A DNA stretch of 64,000 nt from assembly GCA_019096065.1 (NCBI GenBank), contig JAGUCH010000008.1:1059001-1123000 (forward strand). The letters are read 5' to 3'. Source of the stretch: Paracyclopina nana. Taxonomy: Eukaryota > Arthropoda > Copepoda > Cyclopoida > Cyclopettidae. Under the pieces are notes generated by a model, which saw only the letters and a list, made by a program, of their open reading frames with translations, was not told where the DNA came from and did no database searches. Position numbers and translations under genes: made by a program. Shown in pieces: positions 21,244 through 33,500 of the stretch. Each line of letters begins with the position of its first letter. The first letter of the stretch is position 1.

Positions 21244-24200
21244 ATGGACCTGCTTGGCTTTGGTTTTGTGGCCATTTTTTACTTGGCCATTCTTTTGGCT
21301 GGCATCTGGATAGCCAGGCAAAAATTGAATTTTGACTCTACTTGGGAACAGCTGATCTTGGCCAACCGAGAACTGGGGCTGGGCATTGGCATTTTCACCC
21401 TGATTGCCACTGAAGTGGGAGGAGCTTTTGTTAATGGCACAGCTGAAGAAGTCTACAAAAAGTGAGTAAAAAGATCCTCAAACTGGCAAAATTATGTCTA
21501 AATACTCATGTATTATTGGTAAACATACCACAAATGACTGAAAACTGAAGATAAAAAGCAACTGCAAAAAAGTTTTTTTCTCCTTGAAAGTAAGAGAATA
21601 GATTTGTAAAACAATGAAACAATTTAATAAATCATTCAAAAAATGACATTTGATTAATAAAAACCCCAAAAAAGAGTAAAAGTTGCACTTTCTAGTGAAT
21701 TAAAGAGTAAAGGAGTTAATTGTCTCCAAAAAATCCCTTTTTCAAGATTTTCTTGATTCCAAGGTAAAAACTGCAATGTTTCTCATAATTTTCAGCTTTA
21801 AAATTAGATTTTAAATATTGCTTGAAAAAAGTAGTCTCTTGGACTCAATCCAAGTCTAGGTCTACTAGAGTGTTCAAGGAATTTCTACATTATGCAACTT
21901 TCATCGAAAGTTGCATCCGGAAAGGCCTGGAAAGTCAGTTCGTGGGTATAAAAGCCGCGCCAGGAAACCGGTCAAATCAGTAGACTACAGAAAACTAAAG
22001 CGAACGAACGAACTAAACCCCCCCAAAAAAACCAAAAAAAAGCAGCAAAAAAATGGCACCTAAGAACGAGAGCAACATCAACACTGAGGTTCAACAAGAC
22101 ATCTTTGAGGAACTGAGCAAGAAGGAGCCTTCAATCCAGTATCCAATGGAAGACAAGTACGATGAGACCAATGACCAAGTCCTGGTCAGCCTCAAGCTTG
22201 GAGACTTCAAGCCTGAACACATTCAGGTGACTCTTGATCCTCCGCACCTGCTAATGATTGAAGGCAAGATGTCAGGTGCAGGAGGTGAAGATTACACCTT
22301 CTTCCGCACCTGCGCTCTGCCCTTCCCTTGTCAGGTGGACAAGATTGAGACTGAGGCCCTTGAGGACAACAACACCTTTGCCATCAAGGTGCACAAGGAT
22401 GAGGAGAAGGCAGGTGCTCTGCTCAAGCAGGTGCAAGAGGAAGAGGAGAAGGCCAAGGAAGCCTTGGAAAAATTCAACAGCCACAAAGAGTTGAAGCCAA
22501 TCACTCTGGAGGAGTACACTGAAGATGAAGAGTCTTACAAGGTCAAGGTCAACTTGGGAGACTACAAAAAGGATGAGGTCAACACCTACTTCAATGGTCC
22601 TCACTACTTGATCATTGAGGGCATCAAGGATCATCAGCCAGGTGAGGTGAAGCGAAGGTACTTTAGACACCTCTATTTCAATGCACCTTGCAACACTGAG
22701 GGACAAGTGGAGATCCAGAGGAGCGAAGAGGGCTTTCTTGACATCATCGTCCCCAAAGACATTGAAGCCATCAAGGCCATGGAGCAATTCAACCAGCAAA
22801 TGAAGCCCATTCAAGAACTCTTCACTGACCCTGAAGTCTCTGAGGAGGAGAATGGTGGCTTCAACGTGACCCTCAACATCTCCAGCTTTGCTCCGGATGA
22901 GGTCAAGGTTGACTACGAGGACAACATGATGGTCATTGAGGCCAAGCATGAGCCTGCTGATGAAGGACAGCCTTGCTTCAGCCTGTACAGGAGATTCCCT
23001 CTTCCAGAAGGAGTCACAAAGGAGCAAATCCAGCATAGGATTGACAATGGCCAGCTGAAGATCTCGGCCCAAAAGCCAAGCCCTGCTCTTCGCCAAGGCT
23101 GAAAATTCTCTGATTTGCTATTTTTTTAAGTGAACAGCAATATTGTACTAAATCCGGATTTAGTCAATACAAATAAACACACCTGAATCAGCTGCAATTT
23201 GGCTCAACTCTTTTCATGCTGAAAATAATTAATATAGGATTTTAATGAGACTGAAGTCTCTGAGGAGGAGAATGGTGGCTTCAACGTGACCCTCAACATA
23301 TCCAGCTTTGCTCCGGATGAGGTCAAGGTTGACTACGAGGACAACATGATGGTCATTGAGGCCAAGCATGAGCCTGCTGATGAAGGACAGCCTTGCTTCA
23401 GCCTTTACAGGAGATTCCCTCTTCCAGAAGGAGTCACCAAGGAGCAAATCCAGCATAGGATTGACAATGGCCAGCTCAAGATATCGGCCCAAAAGCCAAG
23501 TCCTGCTCTTCGCCAAGGCTGAAAATTCTCGTATTTGCTATTTTTTTAAGTGAACAGCAATAATGAACTAAATCTGGATTTAGTCAATATGTAATAAACA
23601 CACTTGAATCAGCTGCAATTTGGCTCAACTCTTTTCATGCTGAAAATAATTAATGTAGTATTTTAACGAGACTGAAGTCTCTGAGGAGGAGAATGGTGGC
23701 CTCAATGTGACACTCAACATATCCAGCTTTGCTCCGGATGAGGTCAAGGTTGACTACGAGGACAACATGATGGTCATTGAGGCCAAGCATGAGCCTGCTG
23801 ATGAAGGACAGCCTTGCTTCAGCCTGTACAGGAGATTCCCTCTTCCGGAAGGAGTCACCAAGGAGCAAATCCAGCATAGGATTGACAATGGCCAGCTCAA
23901 GATATCGGCCCAAAAGCCAAGTCCAGCTCTTCGCCAAGGCTGAAAATTCTCGGATTTGCTATTTTTTTAAGTGAACAGCAATAATGTACGTACTAAATCC
24001 GGATTTAGTCAACATAAATAAACACACCTGAATCAGCTGCAATTTGGCTCAACTCTTTTCATACTGAAATTAATTAATATGCGTTAATGAGACATCATTT
24101 GGATCAACTTTGAGGTACTTTTTGCTTTTCAGTGGAATCCTATGGTGCTTGGCACCTTTTGGCTATGGCTTGAGCATGACCATCAATGGCCTCTTTTTTG

Positions 24201-25407
24201 TGCCCAAACTCAGGGAGAAAGGCCACGTGACTGTGATCGACTCTTTGCAAGAAGCCTTTGGAGAAACCCTTGGTGGACTAGTGTACATTCCATCCTGCAT
24301 TGGAGACATATGCTGGACAGCAGCTGTCTTGTCAGCATTGGGAACCACCCTCAGTGTCATCCTGGATGTTGACATTTGGATCTCAGTCAGTGTCAGTGCT
24401 TTCATTGCTGTGCTCTACACCTTGGTGGGTGGAATGCATTCTGTGGCCTTCACTGATGTTGTCCAGATTCTGTTCATCTTTGGTGGCCTCTGGACTTCCA
24501 TACCTTTCATGCTCAACTCAGACCAGGTGAATTTGACTCAATTGTCTACCAAAGACTGGACAGGAAGTGTGGACAGCCAATCCTGGATCTCCTACATGGA
24601 CTTGCTCATCTTGATTGTGCTCGGAGGAATCCCTTGGCAGCCGTACTACCAAAGAGCTCTGGCAGTGAAGACAACACAAAAAGCCCAATTATTGTCAGTA
24701 GCAGCCACTTTGGGCTGCTGGCTGTTCATGATCCCACCCATCCTGATTGGAGGCATTGCCAAAGCCAGCCTCAATAACTCCACAACTTACAATGACTTCA
24801 ATGCTGACAAAGATCCATCCCTGATCTTGCCAGTCTCACTGGCCAACTTGACACCTTATTGGGTCTCAATTCTGGGCTTGTCAGCAATCAGGTAATTAGA
24901 TATTTTTTTTGGTAAAAAGCCAATTTTGAAAGGTTTTTTCTCAGTGCTGCAGCAATGTCAAGTGTGGACTCTTCTCTGCTTTCTGGAGCTTCTTACCTGA
25001 CTCATAATGTGTACAGTGGGATATTTAGGCCATTTGGAGGCTCCAAAGGTGAAAAGATCCTCGTTTTCCGCCTCTCAGTGCTCGTTTTGGGCCTAAGCTC
25101 GGCTGTTTTGTCGCTGTCAACCTCAACTGTGTACGGGCTGTGGGTTTTGGCGGGAGATCTCGGCTTTGTTATTGTTTTCCCGCAATTTTTCACCGCCGTT
25201 CACTGCCCGCGAAATGTCAACAAATATGGAAGCCTGACAGCCGCCATTTTGGCAGTCACATTGCGTTTAGCCATTGGAGAGCCTTTGATTGGCCTTCCAG
25301 CCTTGCTACCCGTGGACCCGATGGCCTTTCCAGTCAAGACAACCTTGATGCTACTCTCACTATTTGTTCTTTGTGCAGTTTCCAAAATTGGCGCCAAATT
25401 TGAATGA
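21244..25407 (+). CDS. SLC5A7: High-affinity choline transporter (sodium/solute symporter family)
   Basis: This family takes up choline with Na+ at cholinergic terminals and limits acetylcholine synthesis. Three exons join in frame: 21244-21461, 24133-24891 and 24945-25407, giving 479 residues. Exon 1 carries TM1 and TM2 with EVGGAFVNGTAE, close to the vertebrate CHT1 sequence at this position. Exon 2 covers the core, including GGLVYIPS, YTLVGGMHSVAFTDVVQ and GGIPWQPYYQR. Exon 3 has SAAAMSSVDSSLLSG, the conserved sodium-symporter helix. The protein is about 100 residues shorter than vertebrate CHT1. The missing part is mainly the C-terminal cytoplasmic tail that carries the endocytic dileucine-type signal in that family. 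Intron 1 is 2.67 kb and contains a heat-shock gene on the same strand. Confidence 0.92.
21872..21954 (+). promoter_or_regulatory. Heat-shock-type promoter with HSE-like blocks and TATA box
   Basis: TATAAAAG is at 21947-21954, about 100 bp before the ATG. Upstream are repeated GAA/TTC blocks: TTCAAGGAATTTC near 21873-21885, TTTCATCGAAAG near 21899-21910, and GGAAAG twice just before the TATA box. The spacing is not perfect for the nGAAn pattern but the cluster fits an inducible small heat-shock gene. Confidence 0.65.
22053..23102 (+). CDS. Small heat-shock protein with three alpha-crystallin-like domains
   Basis: This intronless 349-residue protein lies within intron 1 of the choline transporter, same strand. 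Three successive alpha-crystallin-like modules are visible, at roughly residues 30-130, 150-245 and 255-345. Each has the beta-strand pattern with a D/P-H-x-L-x-I-E-G or M-V-I-E-A core (HLLMIEGK, HYLIIEGI, NMMVIEAK) followed by an R-x-F/Y-R-type strand (RRYFRH, LYRRFPLP). The third ends with the LKISAQKP-type strand. Typical animal small HSPs have one domain and about 150-200 residues. Flatworm proteins can have two. The protein would be an ATP-independent holdase chaperone. The domains are quite divergent from each other. Its TATA box and HSE-like promoter support an independent transcription unit. Confidence 0.85.
   Translation: MAPKNESNINTEVQQDIFEELSKKEPSIQYPMEDKYDETNDQVLVSLKLGDFKPEHIQVTLDPPHLLMIEGKMSGAGGEDYTFFRTCALPFPCQVDKIETEALEDNNTFAIKVHKDEEKAGALLKQVQEEEEKAKEALEKFNSHKELKPITLEEYTEDEESYKVKVNLGDYKKDEVNTYFNGPHYLIIEGIKDHQPGEVKRRYFRHLYFNAPCNTEGQVEIQRSEEGFLDIIVPKDIEAIKAMEQFNQQMKPIQELFTDPEVSEEENGGFNVTLNISSFAPDEVKVDYEDNMMVIEAKHEPADEGQPCFSLYRRFPLPEGVTKEQIQHRIDNGQLKISAQKPSPALRQG
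23251..23522 (+). pseudogene. Tandem copy 2 of the third alpha-crystallin domain and stop
   Basis: This repeats 22831-23102 after a 420-bp step, including the TGA and 3' flank, but has no upstream two domains, start or promoter. Compared with the gene, all six base differences that I found in the coding part are synonymous. Either the copy is still translated (for example as an alternative terminal exon), is homogenised by conversion, or is very young. Confidence 0.8.
23672..23943 (+). pseudogene. Tandem copy 3 of the third alpha-crystallin domain and stop
   Basis: This copy lies 421 bp after copy 2 with the same layout. Against copy 2 I count five synonymous changes and one replacement (Phe to Leu near the start of the homology). 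The array ends in a short partial repeat at about 24081-24093 (TTAATGAGAC), just before the second exon of the choline transporter. Confidence 0.8.
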
Positions 25408-27521
25408 TAATAAGAATTGAAATTGCTCTCAAGCAATCCACCACCATGAACCTGGAGGTTTTCAATTTTGCACTTGAAAGTTGAAGCCTTTCATGTCAAT
25501 TTGCATTTTATGGCAGATGAAAATCAGCTGCAGCAAAGGCTTTGTGATGAAGGTTGATCCTCTCTACCTACAGATAAACACCTCTTTTAAAAAGCCTTTA
25601 AAAAATACATGTATGCAGTGACTTCATAGCATGAGTGTTTCAAAAATAGAATTCATTCTCTTAACAAAGAACTTTTTTTAGTTTACTTTTCCCCTGCTTT
25701 TCAAGTAATATCATCCATAATTTTTAAATGATCCAAGAATGCGCGCCAAAAAGACAAAATAGCTCACTGTGCCCCTTTTTGATGATGAAAATACATTTAA
25801 CTCAAGCGGATTTGACAGCTATAGCCACTTTTCACTAACTTTTAAATGCATTTTCAAGAGTTTCACTATTATAATTAAAGGCTTGTTTGATTTTGTGAAA
25901 AAGCTTCAGTGATTTTTTACTCTTATCTCCTTGAAGCTTAAAAGTAATTTTATCAAGCTTAAAATTGCATCATTACATTAGGAATGTTAGCTTTTGAAGA
26001 AGTTTGCTAATTAATTACATGCAAGGCTTCCATGTTTTTATGAAACACTAATTATGTGGTTTCATGTAATTTTGCCTGAAGACAAGCGAAACTTTTGAAA
26101 AGCAGCAAAATTGAAATAAAGGGGAATGGCAAAGTTTTTCCATTACAAAACTCACAAGGTTGTATCACAGCTTTTCTCAACCACTTCTTTCAATTTCCTC
26201 TTTTAAAATTAGGAGCAGAAAATGGGATGAAAATTGCAAATTTCCGCATTTTCCGCTTTGCTACACAAATCTTGTTAAATCAGCACAAAGGCCTTTTTGA
26301 ACTTTCGCGCCCTTTGTCAACTGAAGAGTTTCATCCTCAACTTTTTCAATTAACGATTATTTTAAAACCACATAAAAAGCAAAGAGAAATTTGTTAAACC
26401 TGTTAATGTCAGGAAGAAAATATTGAAATGTTGTAAGTTGAAAATTTGGTGTTAAATTCAATTTTTAGCTGCCCCACCTTTTTACCCTGTTCAGGGTAAG
26501 AAATAGCTATTTTGTTTTGTTTATGTCCTTTTTTATGGCTGTGCACTATAAATGGCAGGTTTTTCATTTGGCAAAAATGAACTAGTGCAAACTTTTTGCT
26601 TGTCAGAAAAAGGAAAATTACTTTGCTTATTACCACAAACTCTGCAAAATTGGACATGTTTTCAGTGAAAAACGTTTTTGACATTTAAATACAGACATTC
26701 AGAGCTTTTGACATTTGTATGCGCATCGATTTTCAATAAGATGTCTATCAATTAAAGGCTTTTGATAAGAAGATAACGGATCATTAATGAAATTCTCATT
26801 GATGAAACAGCAGCTGAACATTCCTCTATGATGAAGTTGTAAATTGAGAATTTGCATGCTAATCTGAGAATCTGTATATAGACTTTCCAAGGCTTTTCTA
26901 GTTTTGCAAAATGAAGGCAACTTTCAAAATTCCTTCTTTTTTATATATATATTTTAACTAAATTAAAGCATTTAAAAAATGCTTCAATTTAGCTGAAAAT
27001 TGCTTTTTATAGCTGAGAAGAGTTAATTTGTCATGTTTGACTTTCACATAGGAGCTTGAGGGAAAGTTTTGTCACCCAAAAACTTTCCTGTCTATGTTAT
27101 ATATGGCTCAAGAACAAGAAGTTTTGCAGATTTTTCCCTGACTCACACTGTATCACTTTTCTGGTCTTGTAGTGGCATAAAGTAGCTAGGTAAGAAGAAG
27201 ACTTTCCAATTCCGCGAGACCTCAGAGGAGCTTCTACTCTCTCTCTCCTCGGCACACAGATGAAACAGTCGAATTTGTCAAGCTACAACTTAAGGTCACA
27301 TCCACGGTGGTATACACATTCCAATTAGTCGGTAAAAAGAGCAATTTGTGCATTTTTTGTGGGGGACGGGCGCCCGAAGCCCGCCCCCCACACTATAAGC
27401 TGTCACCAGCCAAGTGTAACAAAAGAACTTTTTCAATTAGCCCATGAGATCTGAAATACAATTCATTTGCTTGAATGCCATCAATTCATGAGGTAAACTT
27501 TATTTTCTAGCGTGTTATGTC
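25408..27521. other. Intergenic region between choline transporter and Kv channel
   Basis: AT-rich sequence without a supported gene. A CACTGTG end with upstream GCGCG (25741-25771) resembles the right terminus of the short CACAGTG elements. A GC-rich hairpin at 27359-27391 has an opposite-strand relative at 30867-30898. Confidence 0.5.
27359..27391. repeat. GC-rich hairpin element, copy 1
   Basis: GTGGGGGACGGGC pairs with GCCCGCCCCCCAC around a short centre. The reverse complement resembles 30867-30898, so it is a dispersed element present in both orientations, far GC-richer than its surroundings. Confidence 0.6.
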
Positions 27522-30500
27522 ATGTCTGGCGACATTCTAGAGCTGAAGGTGGCCATGGCGGCGGCATCTAATCCTACTTCAATTAAGCAGCAACTTGACG
27601 CATCCATGTCAGCTGGGTCCCCTTCTCATAATAATGCTGAGCAGCGCAATAATAGCAATCATGTCTCATTATCTGTGGCAGACGTTTTGTCACGAAGGCC
27701 TTCCATAAGACAGGCCTCAGCCTCCACTTTTCTCTGTCCTGAAATCATTCCAGGTAGGATCAAATTTTTGCAGTGTGTCCTTTGGAATTTGAACTTCAAA
27801 TGACAATGGACACACTGTCAACTCTTTTTTAAAGAGGTAATTAAGACAAGTTCTTTTTTGACTTGCCTTCAAACCACAACCTTTTATGAGTAACTTCAAT
27901 GAGAAAGGTATCAAACCTATGTTTGCAAGAACTTTATGGGTAGCATGAAGTCAATGTTGTACTTAGTGTAAACAGATTAAAGAGTACTGATTAAAAGACC
28001 TTTTTGAATGACTTGAAGTGACTTTCTAGACCTAGGACTTGGGTATGGATAATTCAAATCGAAAAATAGATGACTCCTTAATTTTTTTTAACATTTGGCA
28101 GTATTTTTAGATGCCTCACAATCATCTATGAGTCAATTTTAAAAGGTTTTGTAAACTTGTCTTGTTTTAAAAGTAGCTGTGGCTTCTATAATTATGCTAC
28201 TTTATAGATGTCAAAAAGTGTAAATACATGAGAAGACAGTTGTGATTGTTGCTGAATGTATTGTACCTAAGCACAAATTTTAGCATCATAACTTTTTGTG
28301 CTCTTTTTTTAGGTTTTGAATCAAGCCAAAGACAACTTTCAGCTTCACAATTGCATCTGTTGCTTCACCCAACTGAAGAAGAAGATGACAGATCTCTTGA
28401 GAACAGCAAAGAAATAGTGAGTATGCATAAAAGTGGCATAAAATAAGATACAGCTGAAGCAACAGCTGACTCGACATATTTCATGCTTAGGTCTTTATTG
28501 CATGTCACCCTTCCCATTAGTTCAAAAGCCACACATCTAGCATATAATGTATTATGTATCATGTTTACTTTTTATGACAGTGTCACAAGTGCCTAGCAAC
28601 TCCTTTTTTGTGTTTATGGCTCCAAAGGGAAATTCCTCTAAAGTCTTTGATAAAGAGACTGTCAAGGCCTGAGACTCCCAATGTAATTAGTGAGACCACC
28701 TGCTAATAATCTCTCCTAGTGGATGAATTAAGCATTCATATTAATTAATTATAATATGTAAATGGCTGTTTGCTCACGTCAAAGCAGGCTCTGCATGCAT
28801 GTTAAGTCAACATGGCAAATTATGGGAGCCATGAATTCAAATGTCACTCACAAGATTTCAGCTAAGGAACCAATAGGTTACACCAAAATAGAGCCTTAAT
28901 AAAGGAGAAGAGGAGTCTGCATTATTAAAGGGAGCTTTCTCTCCTGGTATAGGATAAAATAACTGTTGCATGTTTTCCATCTCTCCTTCACATTGCCTGA
29001 CTTTTGCTGCCTTCAATAATGAACAAAGCTGCTTAATTCACCATACTTTTTGTCCTTAATTGACTTTTTCAACTCACATAAGAGCCTTTTTGCATGACTT
29101 TTATGTTTCTCTTCTCAGATTAAGCTGTATGATAGCAGTATATACTTCAAAGGCCAAAAAAGGCTAAGGTTGCAACTTGATTCGAACAGACTTGCATAAA
29201 ATCAAGGCTTTTTGGCCTTCATGAAGACCTAGAAGTATTTGCATTTTATTCAAATGCAAACCTGTCAATGACAGACTGCAAAAAGTGAGATGTAAAGCAG
29301 CTTGTTTCTGCTAAATTCTGGGCATGCCGGAATCCGGCAAAACAAGTTGAGACCTCCAACTGCTTGAAACATTGAGAAAAACTCATTTTTTGGTTAAATC
29401 TCCTCATTCAGACATGTCTTGAGCTGGGAAATCAAGTCACTTTGAATTTCCGGAAAAAATCCGGTTATTTGCTCTTTTAGATGTGCCTCAATGTGGGTGG
29501 CAAGAAGCATTGGGCAATGAGCAAAAACTTTGTCCATTTTCCCGGAACTCGACTGGGAAGAATTGCCCGGGCCAAAAATCCTACGCAAATACTGGAACAA
29601 TGTGACAAATACTTCCCGGGAGAAATTCCGGAATATTTTTTTGATCATAACTGGATGGGGTTCAACTCTATTCTGGATGTTTACCGTATTGGTACCCTCC
29701 ACTTGATGTCAGGTAAGTTTTCAGCTCTCTCAATGTACATTCCTTTTCACAAGAATCCGGAATTCGCGGGAAACCATGAAACTCTAGCTATTTCATATTT
29801 CATTCATAGCTATTAGCTAGGTGAATTAGCTTGAAGGCTTACTACAAGTTCTCAAATTCTGTAGTTTGTCTATACGGCCTAATTTATTTATATTTCTAAA
29901 AGTTAGCTCTGAGAATTCCGGATTCGGGAAATTTCCGGAAAAACAGTTCAAAATTTTTTAAAGATGTTAGTTTGCATGATCTGTTGCTCTCTTTACTCAT
30001 TTTGTGTCTGCTTGTTTTCATGCTCAATCAAAACAAAATTTGCCTTCCGGAAATTTCCGGTTTTTTTGCACTCTCACCCCGGCCTTGCTCGAACCTATTG
30101 CTGATGATTTCTAGGCCATAGTTCCGAACTTTTCCATAATGATGGCCTTCTAGGCATGTGCGCCCTGGTGACGAAAAATGATCTGGAATATTGGGGCATT
30201 GACGAGTTGTTGCTTGAGCCTTGCTGCGCGCTCCGGTATTATCCGGAAATTGAGTTGTGCGTCAAAGAAGTGGAGGGTGAGGTGATTTCGCGGAAAAAGG
30301 CCAAGGAAAGGCGGCAAGCGGAGGACTTTGGAACATCGAGGCTCGGAAAAGTCCGCAAATATCTTTGGAATTTAACAGAGTACCCGGAAACTTCCAAAGC
30401 AGCTCAGGTGAATATTCTTTGCCTTTTTCCTGCTCCCTTAGGACTGCCAAAGCCGCAAAATCCCCGAAGAAGCTCTCTCTAAAAATAGCTGATATTGATT

Positions 30501-33500
30501 ATATCCTTAAGGCGGCAGCTTTTACCTCTTTGGGTGTCATCTGCATCTCCACATTTTGCTTCATTTTGTCAACATTTCCTGAACTCCAAGATGAGGATGA
30601 GTACATGGTGGAAGAAGAGATGGCGAAACCGCCGGAAAGCAACCTTGAACTTTTGGACGAACAAAATCTGACCACAACACCAGCTGCCGCCATCGACCTT
30701 TCGGCCTTGTTTGAAAATTCCATCATTGACTATGCTCTAGTCAAGTTAATCCTCAAATGTATCGATTGGATGACCGTCGGCTACTTTTGCCTCGAATACA
30801 TTGTGCGGTTTTTGTGTGCGCCGGACAAAAAGAAGTTCTTCTTCCAGGTACGGAACTCATTGTAGTGTGGGGGGCGGGCGTTCGGGCGCTGTCCCCACCA
30901 ACAATTACAATTTTTTTTTCTGCCTGATCTGATCCCTTTTGCATGTGGAAGCACACTGAAAAATACATATGGCTTTCTAAAGTATTATCCTCCCTCTTTT
31001 TTGCTGCCCTGGGAAACCACAAAAGAATATTTTGTATTGGGAAAAAGGCCATGAGAAACTTCTTTTGTCAATTTTTTTCAGGCCATGAATCTGGTTGACT
31101 TTTTGGCCATTTTGCCCTACTTCATCTCAGCTTGCTTGGAAAGCCTGGAAGATCTCCACATTTTGGGCAAAGCTGGCAAAATCATGAGACTTGTGAGGGT
31201 GATGCGAATTTTGCGCATTTTCAAATTAGTCCGCCATTTTGCAGGACTCCAAAGTCTGCTCTACACTTTGAAACAGGTAGCATGTAAACACTCCAATTTT
31301 GCACTGCGAAAAATTGCTCACACACCATTTTTTCTCCTCTTTTTTGCTCAACTACTTCTACTCCAAAACAGGCCTACAAAGAGTTGGGACTGTTGGTCAT
31401 TTTGGTGGGTGTTGCTGTGCTCACCTTTTCTAGTCTAGTGTTTTATGCTGAAAAAGATTCCACAGACTTCAAATGGACTTTTATTGATAGCTTCTGGTGG
31501 GGATTGATGACTCTCACAACAGGTAAAACCCAGAGACTTATATAACAAGAGAAGTGCTACTGGGCGAGGCTTAAGGGGGTGCGTTTGCAGATCTGCTGCA
31601 CGCTCCAAAAGAGACTACAATGGAATTTTGGCAGTGGCCAGATATCCAGCGCACAGAATCCCCGAAATTGGCTCGCCCGCAACCAAGCTGGGCAAGTGCA
31701 ACAAAAAACTCAGATCGCGCCCTGCCTATCCTTGCGCACCCTCTTTTAAGCACATTTATACCGGCTGGTCAGGAAAAAACTTTTTTCTTGCTAAAATACT
31801 TGTCCTCATGTGCTCAGGGGGTCAATGACCTGTTTAAATTCTCGCGCGCCCTCATTTCAGTGCTTTAATGCCGGCCCGCCAGGAAAAAACTTTTTTCTTG
31901 CCAAATTACTTGTCCTCATGTGCTCAGGGGGTCAATGACCTGTTTAAATTCTCGCGCGCCCTCATTTCAGCGCTTTAATGCCGGCCTGCCAGGAAAAAAC
32001 TTTTTTCTAGCCAAATTACTTGTCCTCATGTGCTCAGGGGGTCAATGACCTGTTTAAATTCTCTGGCGGGGTCAATGACCTGTTTAAATTCTCGCGCGCC
32101 CTCATTTCAGCGCTTTAATGCCGGCCTGCCAGGAAAAAACTTTTTTCTTGCCAAATTACTTGTCCTCATGTGCTCAGGGGGTCAATGACCTGTTTAAATT
32201 CTCGCGCGCCCTCATTTCAGCGCTTTAATGCCGGCCTGCCAGGAAAAAACTTTTTTCTAGCCAAATTACTTGTCCTCATGTGCTCAGGGGGTCAATGACC
32301 TGTTTAAATTCTCTGGCGGGGTCAATGACCTGTTTAAATTCTCGCTCGCCCTCTATTCAGCGCTTTAATGCCGGCCCGCCAGGAAAAAACTTTTTTCTAG
32401 CCAAATTTCTTGTCCTCATGTGCTCAGGGGGTCAATGACCTGATTTAATTCTCCGGCGGGGTCAATGACCTGTTTAAATTCTCGCGCGCCTTCTATTCAG
32501 CTCTTTCATGCCAGCCCGCCAGGAAAAAACTTTTTTCTAGCCACATTTCTTGTCCTCAGGTGCTCAGGGGGTCAATGACCTGTTTGAATTCTCGCGCGCC
32601 CTCATTTAAGCGCTTATATACTGGCCTGCCAGAAAAACATTTTTCTTGCTACAAAACTTGTCCTCATGTGCTCAGGGGGTCAATGACCTGTTAAAATTAT
32701 CATGCGCCCTCACAAAAGCGATTAAATGCCAGCCAATCTGTTTTGAGAAGCGTCAGTTGCTTACTACTAAGCTTTTCAATTTTTCTTGCTTCAAATTAAC
32801 AGCTGTCATTGACTTTTTGACTCACAATTGACCGAGTCAAGAATTTCGCGCATTCTTAGCATTTATGGAGTAGTATAACGCGATGTGCAAGTTTTTGCAT
32901 TTGCGAATTCAAAATGAGGCAAAAGTTTGACTTTGCCTCACATTATGAGTCAAGTTGCCTCAAATAAACAGCTGTCATAGAATTTTTGACTAACAATTGA
33001 CCAAGTCAAGAATTTCGCGCATTCTTAGCAGTTATGGAGCAGCATAATGCGATGCGCAAGTTTTCGCAATTGCAAATTCAAAATGAGTCAAAAGTTTGAC
33101 TTTGCCTCACATTATGAGTCAAGTTGCCTCAAATAAACAGCTGTCATTGAATTGTTGACTCACAATTGGCCAAGTCAAGAATTTCGCGCATTCTTAGCAG
33201 TTATGGAGCAGCATAATGCGATGCGCAAGTTTTCGCATTTATAAATTCAAAATAAAACAAAAGTTTGACTTTGCCTCACATTATGAGTCAAGTTGCCTCA
33301 AATTAACAGCTGTCATTGAATTTTTGACTCACAATTGACCAAGTCAAGAATTTTGCGCATTCTTAGCAGTTATGGAGTAGCATAATGCGATGCGCAAGTT
33401 TTCGCATTTGCAAATTCAAAATGAGTCAAAAGTTTGACTTTGCCTCACATTATGAGTCAAGTTGCCTCAAATAAACAGCTGTCATTGAATTGTTGACTCA

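Noticed and set aside
22272-23096. Minus-strand ORF of 274 codons over the heat-shock gene
   Set aside because: Leu/Val-rich mirror of the sense alpha-crystallin coding sequence. Its tandem echoes simply follow the duplicated sense domain.
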